A stretch of DNA of 56,027 nucleotides from Clostridia bacterium (GTDB lineage Bacteria; Bacillota; Clostridia; Oscillospirales; CAG-272): the NCBI GenBank assembly GCA_017961575.1, contig JAGCXA010000037.1, positions 1-56,027 of the forward strand, read 5' to 3'. Shown one piece after another: positions 6,888 through 14,853 of the stretch. The notes under the pieces were generated by a model. That model saw only the letters and a list, made by a program, of their open reading frames with translations, did not search any database and had not been told where the DNA came from. Every line of letters starts with the position of its first letter. Positions within the stretch are counted from its first letter, which is position 1. The position numbers and the translations under genes were made by a program.

Positions 6888-9035
6888 TTGAACAAGAATC
6901 GGGCTGAGAAACCAAACAGCACCGGGGAAGCGCGTGAAAAGCGCGGCTTCTTTTCCTTTCTGAATCGGCATCCGATCCTCGAATCCGCCCTGATCGCGCT
7001 GGTTCTGAACTTCGTTATGGAGATCATCAGCCGACGGTCGCTCCTGTCCGCCGTTTCCTTCACTTTTCACAGCCCGCACTTTTTCCTTGCGGGTTGGGCG
7101 GTCATTTTCCTGACGCTCTCGATCGCGCCTCTTTTTCCGAAAAAGATTTTTATATACTGTCTTTTCGGTCTTCTCTGGCTCTCGATGGCGATCACGAACG
7201 CCGTGCTCGTCGTCGTCCGCACGGCGCCCTTCGAGGCGGTCGATTTCTCGATCATCCGCACGGGGCTGGGGATCATCACGATCTATCTCAAAGTCTGGCA
7301 GATCATCCTGATCTCGCTCGTCATTCTCGCGGCGATCGCCGGGATCGTCGTGCTTCTTTTCAAGGTCAGAAGTCAGAAGGTGATGTTTCGACGCGCGCTC
7401 ATCGGGATCGGACTTTCGGCTTTGATTTCCTGCGGTCTGATCGTTCCCTTGAATCTGCTCGGTTATTATCCCTACGCTTTTTCCAATCTGACCGAATCCT
7501 ACGACCGGTACGGTTTTACCTACTGTTTCACTTGCAGTATCTTCGACCGGGGCGTGAATCGCCCGGAGGGGTATTCGGAGAAATCGATCCATGAACTGAC
7601 CGAAACGATTGACCGCGAGACCCCGGTTAAAGCCGATTCGACCCCGAACCTCATCATCCTGCAACTCGAGTCCTTCTTCGACGTCGGGCGTCTGTCCGAC
7701 GTTACGTTCTCCGAGAATCCGATCCCGTATTTCACCGAGTTGAAGGAGAACTATTCCTCCGGGTTACTGACCGTTCCGACGATCGGCGCGGGAACCGCAA
7801 ACACCGAATTCGAACTTGTCACCGGGATGAGCCACAACGATTTCGGGACCGGGGAATACCCCTACAAATCGTTCTTACAGCGCGAGAGCTGCGAATCGGT
7901 CGCCTATCTGCTCGGCGAACTCGGCTATAAGGCGCACGCGATCCACAACTATTCCGCCACGTTCTACGCGCGCAACGTCGCCTATGCTTCCCTCGGGTTC
8001 GATACCTTTACGCCGATGGAGTATATGAACGGGCTGGAATACAACCCGCTTGGCTGGGCGAAAGACAAGATCCTGACCGAAAAGATCCTCGACGCGCTTC
8101 ATTCGACCGACGGACGCGACGTGATCCTGACGATCTCGGTGCAGGGACACGGGAAGTATATCGCGGCGGAGGACCCGCGCATCACCGCGCAGTCCGACGC
8201 GCTGGATCCCGATACGCTCGATTCTCTCGTTTACTATGTCAATCAGTTGAACGAGATGGACGATTTTCTTCGCGAACTGACCGCCGCGCTCGCCTACGAC
8301 GAGTTCGGGGAAGAGGTTATGATCGTGATGTACGGCGATCACCTTCCGAGTATGGCGCTCTCCGAGAGCGATTTTTCCGAAGGGAATATGTATCAGACCG
8401 ATTACGTGATCTGGACGAACCGTCCGGCTGAGCGCGTGACGAGAAACGTCGCCGCTTATCAGCTCTCCGCGTACGCGCTTTCGTTCGCCGGGATCTCACG
8501 CGGAACGATCCTCCGCCTGCATCAGAGCGAACTTGCCGCCGGAAGCGACGATTACGGCGATAAACTTCGCCTTCTCGAATACGACCTGATCAACGGTCGG
8601 AAGTACGCGTACGGCAAGAAAGACCGTTACGAGATCAAGGATCTTGCGATGGGGGTCAAGGAGATCACGCTCTCCTCCGTCGCCCCTCTCGGGGAAAAGA
8701 CGTTTATCGTCTCCGGGTCCGATTTTACGGAGTGGAGCGTCGTCTACCTGAACGGGAAGAAATGCACGACGACCTACGTTTCCCCGACGCATCTGCGCGT
8801 TTCGGGCAGAGAACTCAACCCCGGGGATCGGGTCACGGTCGCGCAATTGTCGGTCGACCGCGTGCGGCTCGGGTCGACACGCGAGCTCGTCTACCGCGCC
8901 GAGGACGCGCCGCCCCCGAAATCCTTCGGAGAAAAGTACGGTTGGAAGGTCGCGCTCGCGGGAGTCGGGGTACTCGGGCTGCTCGAACTCTCGGTCGTAC
9001 TCGTCCGACGCAAAAAGAAAAAGAACGGGAAATAA
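6888..9035 (+). CDS. LTA-synthase-like membrane sulfatase-fold enzyme with Ig-like C-terminal tail
   Basis: Alkaline-phosphatase-superfamily enzyme of the lipoteichoic acid synthase family, which transfers glycerol phosphate from phosphatidylglycerol outside the cell. About five membrane helices fill residues ~20-190. The extracellular domain (~240-560) carries metal-site residues in LQLESFFD, the likely nucleophile Thr in GAGTANTEFE, and YGDHLPSM. Unusually, residues ~590-675 look like an IPT/TIG immunoglobulin-like fold (VSGSDFTEWSVVYLNGKK) and are followed by another membrane helix and a Lys-rich end (KKKKNG). At 715 residues it exceeds typical LtaS (~640). I choose the TTG at 6888 because AAAGGAAG lies 8 bases before it; a GTG at 6879 would sit on that site. 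Exact polymer unknown. Confidence 0.85.
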   Translation: MNKNRAEKPNSTGEAREKRGFFSFLNRHPILESALIALVLNFVMEIISRRSLLSAVSFTFHSPHFFLAGWAVIFLTLSIAPLFPKKIFIYCLFGLLWLSMAITNAVLVVVRTAPFEAVDFSIIRTGLGIITIYLKVWQIILISLVILAAIAGIVVLLFKVRSQKVMFRRALIGIGLSALISCGLIVPLNLLGYYPYAFSNLTESYDRYGFTYCFTCSIFDRGVNRPEGYSEKSIHELTETIDRETPVKADSTPNLIILQLESFFDVGRLSDVTFSENPIPYFTELKENYSSGLLTVPTIGAGTANTEFELVTGMSHNDFGTGEYPYKSFLQRESCESVAYLLGELGYKAHAIHNYSATFYARNVAYASLGFDTFTPMEYMNGLEYNPLGWAKDKILTEKILDALHSTDGRDVILTISVQGHGKYIAAEDPRITAQSDALDPDTLDSLVYYVNQLNEMDDFLRELTAALAYDEFGEEVMIVMYGDHLPSMALSESDFSEGNMYQTDYVIWTNRPAERVTRNVAAYQLSAYALSFAGISRGTILRLHQSELAAGSDDYGDKLRLLEYDLINGRKYAYGKKDRYEIKDLAMGVKEITLSSVAPLGEKTFIVSGSDFTEWSVVYLNGKKCTTTYVSPTHLRVSGRELNPGDRVTVAQLSVDRVRLGSTRELVYRAEDAPPPKSFGEKYGWKVALAGVGVLGLLELSVVLVRRKKKKNGK

Positions 9036-9070
9036 ATGAAAAGCGGGGGATTTTCCCCCGCTTTTCATTT
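9034..9070. terminator. Bidirectional terminator between LTA-synthase-like gene and spo0A
   Basis: A perfect 16-bp stem (9034-9049 with 9055-9070, G5/C5 core flanked by A/T-rich arms) around loop ATTTT. The arms give T-rich 3' ends on both strands, and the two convergent genes end at its two edges, so it can serve both. Confidence 0.85.
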
Positions 9071-9849
9071 CAGTAGAGTTTGTATTTCAGCCGCAGATGA
9101 TCCGCGATCATAGCGATGAATTCGGAGTTGGTCGGTTTTCCCCTGTTGTTCTGTACGGTATATCCGAAGTAGGAGTTCAGCGTGTCGATGTCCCCGCGAT
9201 CCCACGCGACCTCGATGGCGTGGCGGATCGCGCGTTCGACGCGGGATGTCGTTGTCTGATATTTCTTGGCGACGGTAGGATAAAGGATCTTGGTCACGGA
9301 ATTGATAATTTCGTTATCAGCGATCGTAAGCATGATCGCGGTGCGAAGATACTGATACCCTTTGATGTGCGCGGGAACGCCGATCTGATGAATGATCTTC
9401 GTTACCTGCGTTTCGATGTCCGGAATGGCGTCCGCCCGAACTTCGTTGCGCGCGGTTTCTCCGCGCCTTGAAGAAACGAGCGAAGCAATGTGATCGATCA
9501 GACTCGAATAGTTCAGCGGTTTCAGCATACAGAGGTCGGCGCCCGCGGCGGTCGCGTCCATAAAACTCGCCGTGTTTCCGACAAGAGAAACGAGGATCAT
9601 AACCGGAGGACGGTCCGGGGACACGACCTCCTCCTTCACTTTTCGGATCAGTCCGATCCCGTCGAGTTTCGAGAGCCAGAGATCCACGAGAACGACGTCC
9701 GGATGCGTCCGGCGGATTTTATGCAGCGCATCCTCGCCGTTCGCCGCTTCGTCGGGGAGACGGTATCCCGCGCGGATCAGTTGATCGCGGACCTGACGCC
9801 TGAAATCGGCGTTTTCGTCCGCAATGAGTATTTTCGTGTCTTTTTCCAT
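9070..9849 (-). CDS. spo0A: Sporulation master response regulator Spo0A
   Basis: Receiver domain, residues ~4-125, with the acidic pocket (ADEN at 10-13), phospho-acceptor Asp56 in LVDLWLSK and the conserved Lys in MLKPL. The C-terminal effector domain, ~150-259, has the diagnostic Spo0A sequence: [17 protein letters not shown], then the helix-turn-helix [20 protein letters not shown] and [17 protein letters not shown]. 259 residues is typical. The phosphorylated protein binds 0A boxes to start sporulation. The ATG has AAAAAGGAGAAGG upstream and its own promoter. In most spore formers spoIVB is directly upstream; here the upstream neighbour is the divergent pckG, so spo0A is monocistronic. 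A consensus 0A box lies upstream. Confidence 0.96.
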   Translation of the reverse strand: MEKDTKILIADENADFRRQVRDQLIRAGYRLPDEAANGEDALHKIRRTHPDVVLVDLWLSKLDGIGLIRKVKEEVVSPDRPPVMILVSLVGNTASFMDATAAGADLCMLKPLNYSSLIDHIASLVSSRRGETARNEVRADAIPDIETQVTKIIHQIGVPAHIKGYQYLRTAIMLTIADNEIINSVTKILYPTVAKKYQTTTSRVERAIRHAIEVAWDRGDIDTLNSYFGYTVQNNRGKPTNSEFIAMIADHLRLKYKLY

Positions 9850-9899
9850 GATTCCTTCTCCTTTTTCCTAATCGCCGTTTTTCTTATTCGGCTGTATCA

Positions 9900-9928
9900 A
9901 TTTTACCATAATATACCAATTTGTGCAA
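9900..9928 (-). promoter_or_regulatory. Promoter of spo0A
   Basis: Minus-strand TTGCAC (9923-9928), 17-base spacer, TAAAAT (9900-9905). It is a fair sigma-A promoter whose transcript would start near 9893, giving a ~44-base leader. A separate sigma-H promoter was not recognised. Confidence 0.65.
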
Positions 9929-9991
9929 GTGATAAAATGGACAAACTTTAATTTGCGTCGGAATGCATTTTACCAAAATGCTCCAACACGC

Positions 9992-9998
9992 TGTCGAA
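9992..9998 (+). promoter_or_regulatory. Candidate 0A box (Spo0A-binding heptamer)
   Basis: TGTCGAA is an exact match to the 0A-box core. It lies in the spo0A-pckG intergenic region, 64 bases upstream of the spo0A -35 and 177 bases upstream of the pckG -35. A 7-mer is expected by chance every several kilobases on either strand, so only its placement supports it. Autoregulation of spo0A through 0A boxes is known in Bacillus. Confidence 0.35.
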
Positions 9999-10174
9999 TT
10001 CAAGAGACATCCGTATGATTACGCCGCCGAAAAATGGCGGAAAACGCTTGAAAAATCCGGGGAAAACGTGCCTGTTTTTCGATTTGTTTCCCGCAACAAT
10101 CGAGGGCGAATCCGTTATTTTTGAACTCTGTGATCGCGAAACGCGAAATTTTATGATTTTTTTCACGGAATCGG

Positions 10175-10203
10175 TTGCATTTACCCCTTATTGGTGATAT
10201 AAT
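10175..10203 (+). promoter_or_regulatory. Promoter of pckG
   Basis: TTGCAT (10175-10180), 17-base spacer, TATAAT (10198-10203), preceded by TG at 10195-10196 (extended -10). A second TATAAT at 10204-10209 is badly placed relative to any -35. The predicted leader is about 60 bases. No catabolite-repression (cre) site was recognised. Confidence 0.78.
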
Positions 10204-10269
10204 TATAATCGCAGTAATTTGGGATTGCTGTTAAAGAATCGTATCTATAAAAAAAGGAGATTATTTACC

Positions 10270-12045
10270 ATGTCCGCGACTATGCCCACAAAGAATCGGT
10301 ACGTATTGAATTGGATTGACGAGATGGCGAAGATGACCCGTCCCGAAAAGATCCTCTGGATCGACGGCACCGAAAAGCAGGCGGATGAACTCAGGCGCGA
10401 GGCCTGTTCCACCGGCGAGTTGACGAAACTGAATCAGGATCTTCTCCCCGGGTGCTACCTGCACAGAACCGCGATCAACGACGTCGCGCGCGTGGAGGGG
10501 CGTACCTTCATCTGCACCCGCAAGAAGGAGGACGCCGGAAATATCAATAACTGGATCGACCCGAAGGAGTGCTACGCGCGGCTGTCGAAACTTTACGACG
10601 GCGCGATGGAGGGGAAGACGATGTACGTCATCCCGTACTCCATGGGGATCGTCGGTTCCGATTTTGCCAAGTACGGCATCGAACTTACCGACTCGATCTA
10701 CGTCGTGCTGAACATGCTGATTATGACCCGCGTGGGGAACGACGTTCTCGACGCGCTCGGCGACGACCCCGGATTCATCAAGGGACTTCACGCGAAAGCG
10801 CAGCTCGACGAGGAGAACCGTTACATCTGCCATTTCCCGGAGGACAACACCATCTGGTCGGTCAACTCCGGCTACGGCGGAAACGTTCTGCTCGGCAAGA
10901 AATGCTTTGCGCTCCGCATTGCCTCCTACCTCGGCAGAAAAGAGGGCTGGATGGCGGAGCACATGCTGATCCTCGGGATCGAATTCCCCGACGGGGAGAT
11001 CAAGTATATCTCCGCCGCGTTCCCGTCTGCGTGCGGGAAAACCAACCTCGCGATGCTGATCCCGCCCGAAATCTACCGTAAGAAGGGCTTTAAGGTCTGG
11101 ACTGTCGGCGACGACATCGCCTGGCTCCGTATCGGGCGCGACGGACGGCTCTGGGCTGTCAACCCCGAAAACGGATTCTTCGGCGTGGCGCCCGGCACCA
11201 ACGACAAGTCCAACCCGAACGCCCTCGCCACGACCAAGAAGAACACCATCTTCACCAACGTCGTCGAGAATCTGGACAACGAGACGGTCTGGTGGGAAGG
11301 TCTTGACAAGAATCCCCCGAAGAACGCGCTCAACTGGAAGGGCGAGAAGTGGGACGCGACCGACGGATCGAAGGGCGCGCACCCGAACTCCCGTTTCACC
11401 GCGATGGCGACCAACTGTCCGTGTCTGTCGGATAAGTTCAACGATCCCGCGGGCGTTCCGATCACCGCGATCGTCTTCGGCGGTCGCCGCGCGCGTACCG
11501 CTCCTTTGGTCTATCAGTCCACCTCGTGGCAGAACGGAACCTTCGTCGGTTCGATCATGGCGTCCGAAACGACTGCCGCCGCCGCCGGCGCCGTCGGCGT
11601 CGTTCGCCGCGACCCGATGGCGATGCGTCCCTTCGTCGGCTACGATATGGGCGATTACTGGGGACATTGGCTCGAAATGGGCAAGATGATCCCGAATCCG
11701 CCGAAGATCTTCCACGTCAACTGGTTCCGTACCGACGACAACGGTCAGTTCATCTGGCCGGGCTACGGCGAGAATATGCGCGTCCTGATGTGGATCCTCG
11801 CCCGCTGCGAAGGCAAGGTCGAGGCGAAAGAGACCCCGATCGGTTACGTTCCGTTCGTAAAAGATCTTGAACTCGACGGACTTGACGTCGACGAGAAGGT
11901 CGTTGAAGGACTGCTCGACGTCGACGCGAAACTCTGGCTTGATGACGTCGCGGGCATCCGCGAGTTCTACGCGCAGGTCGGAAACCGCGTTCCCGCCGAA
12001 CTGTACGACGAACTGAACGCTCTTGAAAAGCGTCTCGGAAAATAA
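10270..12045 (+). CDS. pckG: Phosphoenolpyruvate carboxykinase (GTP)
   Basis: Interconverts oxaloacetate + GTP and PEP + CO2 + GDP. In anaerobic fermenters it often runs toward oxaloacetate. The 591 residues match the GTP-dependent family (ATP enzymes are ~530). Motifs: VIPYSMGIVGSDFAKYGIEL near residue 120, the P-loop with reactive Cys, FPSACGKTN near 251-259, the WTVGDDIAWLRIGRDG metal and PEP region near 276, and the guanine-binding FGGRRARTAPL near 402. The ATG at 10270 follows AAAAAAGGAG; an upstream in-frame ATG at 10219 lies almost on the transcription start and is rejected. Single-gene unit: own promoter upstream, terminator directly downstream. Confidence 0.96.
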   Translation: MSATMPTKNRYVLNWIDEMAKMTRPEKILWIDGTEKQADELRREACSTGELTKLNQDLLPGCYLHRTAINDVARVEGRTFICTRKKEDAGNINNWIDPKECYARLSKLYDGAMEGKTMYVIPYSMGIVGSDFAKYGIELTDSIYVVLNMLIMTRVGNDVLDALGDDPGFIKGLHAKAQLDEENRYICHFPEDNTIWSVNSGYGGNVLLGKKCFALRIASYLGRKEGWMAEHMLILGIEFPDGEIKYISAAFPSACGKTNLAMLIPPEIYRKKGFKVWTVGDDIAWLRIGRDGRLWAVNPENGFFGVAPGTNDKSNPNALATTKKNTIFTNVVENLDNETVWWEGLDKNPPKNALNWKGEKWDATDGSKGAHPNSRFTAMATNCPCLSDKFNDPAGVPITAIVFGGRRARTAPLVYQSTSWQNGTFVGSIMASETTAAAAGAVGVVRRDPMAMRPFVGYDMGDYWGHWLEMGKMIPNPPKIFHVNWFRTDDNGQFIWPGYGENMRVLMWILARCEGKVEAKETPIGYVPFVKDLELDGLDVDEKVVEGLLDVDAKLWLDDVAGIREFYAQVGNRVPAELYDELNALEKRLGK

Positions 12046-12052
12046 AAACGGA

Positions 12053-12085
12053 GTCCCCGGAGCAAAACGCTCCGGGGACGTTTTA
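12053..12085 (+). terminator. Terminator of pckG
   Basis: An 11-bp perfect stem, GTCCCCGGAGC (12053-12063) with its complement (12069-12079) around loop AAAAC, followed by GTTTTAT. It lies 8 bases after the pckG stop. Confidence 0.85.
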
Positions 12086-12093
12086 TAAAGCGG

Positions 12094-12120
12094 GCGACGC
12101 CGGTATTCCGGCGTCGCTTT
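12094..12120. terminator. Second hairpin between pckG and a convergent small gene
   Basis: A 10-bp perfect stem, GCGACGCCGG (12094-12103) with CCGGCGTCGC (12108-12117), loop TATT, followed on the plus strand by TTT. It lies just beyond the 3' end of the minus-strand gene at 12126, so it could stop that gene or act as a back-up for pckG. The T-tract is short on both strands. Confidence 0.5.
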
Positions 12121-12125
12121 CGGTA

Positions 12126-12359
12126 TCAAAGACCGCGCAGATCGTCGTCGAGCGGCTCGGACCGACGCTTCGGGGCGGGCTTATGTTTCAGAAGATCGTA
12201 GCGAAAATGCCGACAGCCGAATCCGCCGGAGCGTTCGGGCTTTTTCCTTCTCCGCATACAGCGGACGATCTGATCGTCACCTTCGTTCGGAAGGGCGTAT
12301 TCACAAAAAACGCAACAAGGCGCGTAGTCCGGCTCCGCGTATTTTTTTCTTCTGCTCAT
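12126..12359 (-). CDS. Small protein with four cysteine clusters, uncharacterised
   Basis: A 77-residue basic protein. It carries a CCVFC cluster near residue 14, a single Cys in RCMRRRK near 34, a fourth in GCRHFRYDLLKHKP near 49, and a charged tail. Spacing CxxC-x16-C-x14-C suggests one zinc- or iron-binding site, but no fold can be named. The HFRYDLLKHKP end looks like short conserved clostridial proteins of unknown function; that is recollection, not a search result. ATG 12359 is chosen because GGGAGG lies 9 bases upstream; an in-frame ATG at 12386 overlaps the -10 box and cannot be used. It follows ylbJ but has its own consensus promoter. Confidence 0.75.
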   Translation of the reverse strand: MSRRKKYAEPDYAPCCVFCEYALPNEGDDQIVRCMRRRKKPERSGGFGCRHFRYDLLKHKPAPKRRSEPLDDDLRGL

Positions 12360-12384
12360 CGGTTCATCCCTCCCGTCATTCTGC

Positions 12385-12413
12385 ATTGTACCATACCGTC
12401 GTCAGTTTGTCAA
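12385..12413 (-). promoter_or_regulatory. Promoter of small cysteine-rich protein gene
   Basis: Minus-strand TTGACA (12408-12413), 17-base spacer, TACAAT (12385-12390): one mismatch from the sigma-A consensus. The -35 overlaps the last codons of ylbJ. The predicted leader is only about 19 bases and is filled by the ribosome binding site. Confidence 0.82.
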
Positions 12414-13328
12414 GCAAAAGGGAAGCGAGAGTGAAAAGGCGAGGACGCCGGACAGGATTTTTCCCTTCCAATACCGTTCGGTCTTCATTCCCGCGCCGTC
12501 GAGCGCCGAAAACGTCTGGAAATGTACCGAACACCCGGAAAAGCAGACCGCGAGGGCGACGAGCGGGATCGCCGGAAACGGAAAGGAAAGTCCCGCCGCA
12601 AGTGAGGCGCCGCATCCGACTTCGAGAATCGACGACACGAGAGCGAGCGGAAGCCCGGGGGAAAGGAAAAGGGACAGAAGAGAGGACAGAACCGAGAAAA
12701 AACAGATAAAGCCGGCGATTCTGACGGAGATTTCCGCCGCCCGAACGGTGGAAGCGACGGGATCTGCGAAAGGAACTTCGTCCGGCGAAGATATGCGCGC
12801 CGAAAAAGAGGGCGCGGGGCGGAACAGAAATCCTACGGACAGCGAGACGGGGATTTGCAGAAGGTAGAGCGACCAGCCGATCCTGACCGATCCGAAGAGA
12901 CCGAGCCCGATCCCGCCCACGAGAAACGCGGGTCCGGTATTGTTGACGAAAGCAAGCAGGTATTCTCCCTCCTCCCGCGAGAGCAGACCTTGCCGGACGT
13001 CCCGCGCGACTGTGATCGCGCCGACGGGAAACCCCGAGAGCAGCCCGGCAATATACGCGACCGCGCCGCGCGGAGAGACCCGGAAGGCGCGTGAAAAGAG
13101 CCGCCCGACCGTCCTCTCGATCGGCGCCGATGAGCGTGAAAACAAAAGATCGGTCAGGATCAGGGAGGGAAAAACGGACGGCAGGACCGCGCGGTAACAG
13201 AGCGAAAGTCCCGAACGGACCCCGTCTCCCGACGCCGCGGGGAAAAGAAGGATCAGAACGAAGGCGGAAAGCGTGAGGAGAAAAAGGGCGCGGTCCGCGC
13301 GATTTCCGGCGTTTGGTTTCCCGATCAT
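12402..13328 (-). CDS. ylbJ: Sporulation integral membrane protein YlbJ
   Basis: A 308-residue polytopic protein with about eight hydrophobic helices. It carries the family's signatures: LPSVFPSLILTDLL near residue 50, GLLSGFPVGA near 95 (Gate/nucleoside-recognition-type motif), FVNNTGPAFLVGGIG near 128, EVGCGASLAAG near 245 and CFSGCSVHFQ near 270. YlbJ is needed for normal spore cortex or coat formation in Bacillus and is expressed in the mother cell under sigma-E. It is shorter than many homologues (~400), lacking residues around the middle loop rather than at an end. The ATG at 13328 follows GGGAGG; the longer reading frame upstream runs through yqfC on the other strand and is spurious. 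Confidence 0.88.
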   Translation of the reverse strand: MIGKPNAGNRADRALFLLTLSAFVLILLFPAASGDGVRSGLSLCYRAVLPSVFPSLILTDLLFSRSSAPIERTVGRLFSRAFRVSPRGAVAYIAGLLSGFPVGAITVARDVRQGLLSREEGEYLLAFVNNTGPAFLVGGIGLGLFGSVRIGWSLYLLQIPVSLSVGFLFRPAPSFSARISSPDEVPFADPVASTVRAAEISVRIAGFICFFSVLSSLLSLFLSPGLPLALVSSILEVGCGASLAAGLSFPFPAIPLVALAVCFSGCSVHFQTFSALDGAGMKTERYWKGKILSGVLAFSLSLPFCLTN

Positions 13329-13385
13329 CGAACGCCTCCCGGTCACATAGGATGTAGCGAATGATATGACGGGGGGCATAAAAAA

Positions 13386-13679
13386 ATGATGAAAAAGGAA
13401 CGCGGACGCGGCGCAGGACGGAGCGTTTTCCGTCTGGAATGGGAGAGCGACCGGGACGGCGTCGGACGGTTGTTTCTCTTCGGGGTCGCGACGTTCGGCA
13501 GATACGGGGAAAACGAGAAGCGGTTTCTGACGGCGGACGGCGCCGTGTCGGTGCGGGGCGAGCGTCTTTCGGTCAAGACCTACCGTTCGGGCGGGGTCGA
13601 GGTCTGCGGCTCCATACGGGAGGTTTCGTTCGACCCGTTCGATCGTCGGGAGGAGGAAATCGACCGTGCGAATGATTGA
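13386..13679 (+). CDS. yqfC: Sporulation protein YqfC
   Basis: A 97-residue protein of the YqfC/YabP family, recognised by length, by RFLTADGAVSVRGERLSVKTY in the middle (an ITGEGL-type turn in the family) and above all by its position directly before yqfD. YabP/YqfC proteins are small beta-rich mother-cell proteins; YqfC is under sigma-E in Bacillus. A G-rich stretch (13371-13376) serves as ribosome binding site; a second ATG follows immediately, so the start could be one codon later. The N terminus is unusually Arg-rich. It overlaps yqfD by 14 bases and diverges from ylbJ across only 57 bases. Confidence 0.82.
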   Translation: MMKKERGRGAGRSVFRLEWESDRDGVGRLFLFGVATFGRYGENEKRFLTADGAVSVRGERLSVKTYRSGGVEVCGSIREVSFDPFDRREEEIDRAND

Positions 13680-14814
13680 CCGCATCCTCGGATGGCGAGA
13701 GATTAGATGCGCGGGGGATTCGTCAAAGACTCTGACCGATTATCTTCTGCAAAACGCGATCCCGTCCGAGATCGAAGAATCGGGGGGCGGGACGGTCGTC
13801 CGCGTCGGGCGCGCCGACGCGAAACGGATCGTTTCGGCGCTGCGTGAGCGCGGGATCGAGCCGTCGTGCGGAGATCTCTTGGGGCTTCCCACCGTATTTC
13901 CGAAGATTCTACGTCGGTCGGGCGTCGTTCTCGGCGTGTTGTGCGCGGTACTGTTCTTCCTCTTCGCTCGCGGAAGGGTCTGGGAGGTCAGAATCGAGGG
14001 GGACGGTACGCTCGACGAGGACGAGGTCAGAACGATTCTGTATCAGACGGGGCTGCGTCCGGGCGTTTTGATCCGCGAGCTTTCGCCCGACGGGATCGCG
14101 ACCGCGTGTCTCTTGAAGACCGATCGCTTTTCGGGTGTGAACGTCACGCTTTCCGGGACCGTTGCAAAGGTCGAGTGGTACGGACGCAAAGACAACGGGT
14201 CGGTTTCCGCAGTTCAGGTCGCGGAGGGCGCCAATCTGATCGCGTCGCGCGACGGCGTGATCGTCTCGGTTATGCCGACTTGCGGCACCGCCGTCGTCGT
14301 ACCGGGGCAGACGGTGCGGAAAGGGGATCTGCTCGTCAGCGGGGTCAATCGCGGCGGAATCGTCACGGCGGCGGGGACGGTTTTGGCGAAGGTGAGCGAG
14401 GAGTATTCCGCGACGGTCGATACGGTTTCGGTCAATCGAACGGTCGTGAAAAGGAAACCGGTCTCTCTGTCGCTCCGACTGTTCGGAGAAAAGATTTTCA
14501 CTCTCGGCGCCGTCGGGGAGAGCACGGCGGAACGGGAGTTCGTTCTTCCCGGCGGGGCGGTTCTTCCGTTTTCCTTTTGCGTCGGATACGCGCACGAGAT
14601 CACGGAAGAGTTCGTAACCCTCTCCGAAAAAGAGGCGGCGGAGGCGGCGTTCCGGCGGCTCGACTGGATCATCCGTGAATCGCTTGCCGGGTGTGAACTC
14701 TTGAAAAAAGAGGTGTCAGGGGGCTTCAAGGACGCAGGTTACGTCGCGACGGCAAAGACGGAATATTTGATAAATATCGCCGAACCTCTTGCATTTACCG
14801 CCGAAAACGAGTAG
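13666..14814 (+). CDS. yqfD: Sporulation protein YqfD
   Basis: A 382-residue sporulation membrane protein. The N-terminal ~90 residues form a soluble domain (TDYLLQNAIPSEIEESGGG; LRERGIEPSCGDLLGLP). One membrane helix at ~85-102 (VVLGVLCAVLFFLFARG) is followed by VWEVRIEGDGTLDEDEVRTIL, a POTRA-like start typical of YqfD. The distal part has the CGTAVVVPGQTVRKGDLLVSG stretch resembling a lipoyl/HlyD hinge. YqfD is under sigma-E control in Bacillus, with an undefined engulfment- or coat-stage role. The GTG start at 13666 is preceded by GGAGG at a suitable distance; ATG 13672 is too far from it. It is coupled to yqfC and followed 39 bases later by phoH. Confidence 0.9.
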   Translation: MRMIDRILGWREIRCAGDSSKTLTDYLLQNAIPSEIEESGGGTVVRVGRADAKRIVSALRERGIEPSCGDLLGLPTVFPKILRRSGVVLGVLCAVLFFLFARGRVWEVRIEGDGTLDEDEVRTILYQTGLRPGVLIRELSPDGIATACLLKTDRFSGVNVTLSGTVAKVEWYGRKDNGSVSAVQVAEGANLIASRDGVIVSVMPTCGTAVVVPGQTVRKGDLLVSGVNRGGIVTAAGTVLAKVSEEYSATVDTVSVNRTVVKRKPVSLSLRLFGEKIFTLGAVGESTAEREFVLPGGAVLPFSFCVGYAHEITEEFVTLSEKEAAEAAFRRLDWIIRESLAGCELLKKEVSGGFKDAGYVATAKTEYLINIAEPLAFTAENE

Positions 14815-14853
14815 AATAAATAGTGGAATAATATAAAAAATACAGGAGTGCTT

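Larger units (their letters stand above)
9850..10269. other. Divergent intergenic region spo0A / pckG
   Basis: A 420-base gene-free region clearly richer in A/T than its surroundings. It holds the spo0A promoter, a candidate 0A box and the pckG promoter. No open reading frame here has a plausible start site or recognisable sequence. The middle (about 10000-10170) shows no hairpin, repeat or riboswitch-like structure that I can defend. Confidence 0.7.

Noticed and set aside
10015-10197. Small open frame (60 codons) in the spo0A-pckG gap
   Set aside because: No ribosome binding site, it runs into the pckG promoter, and its composition is non-coding-like.
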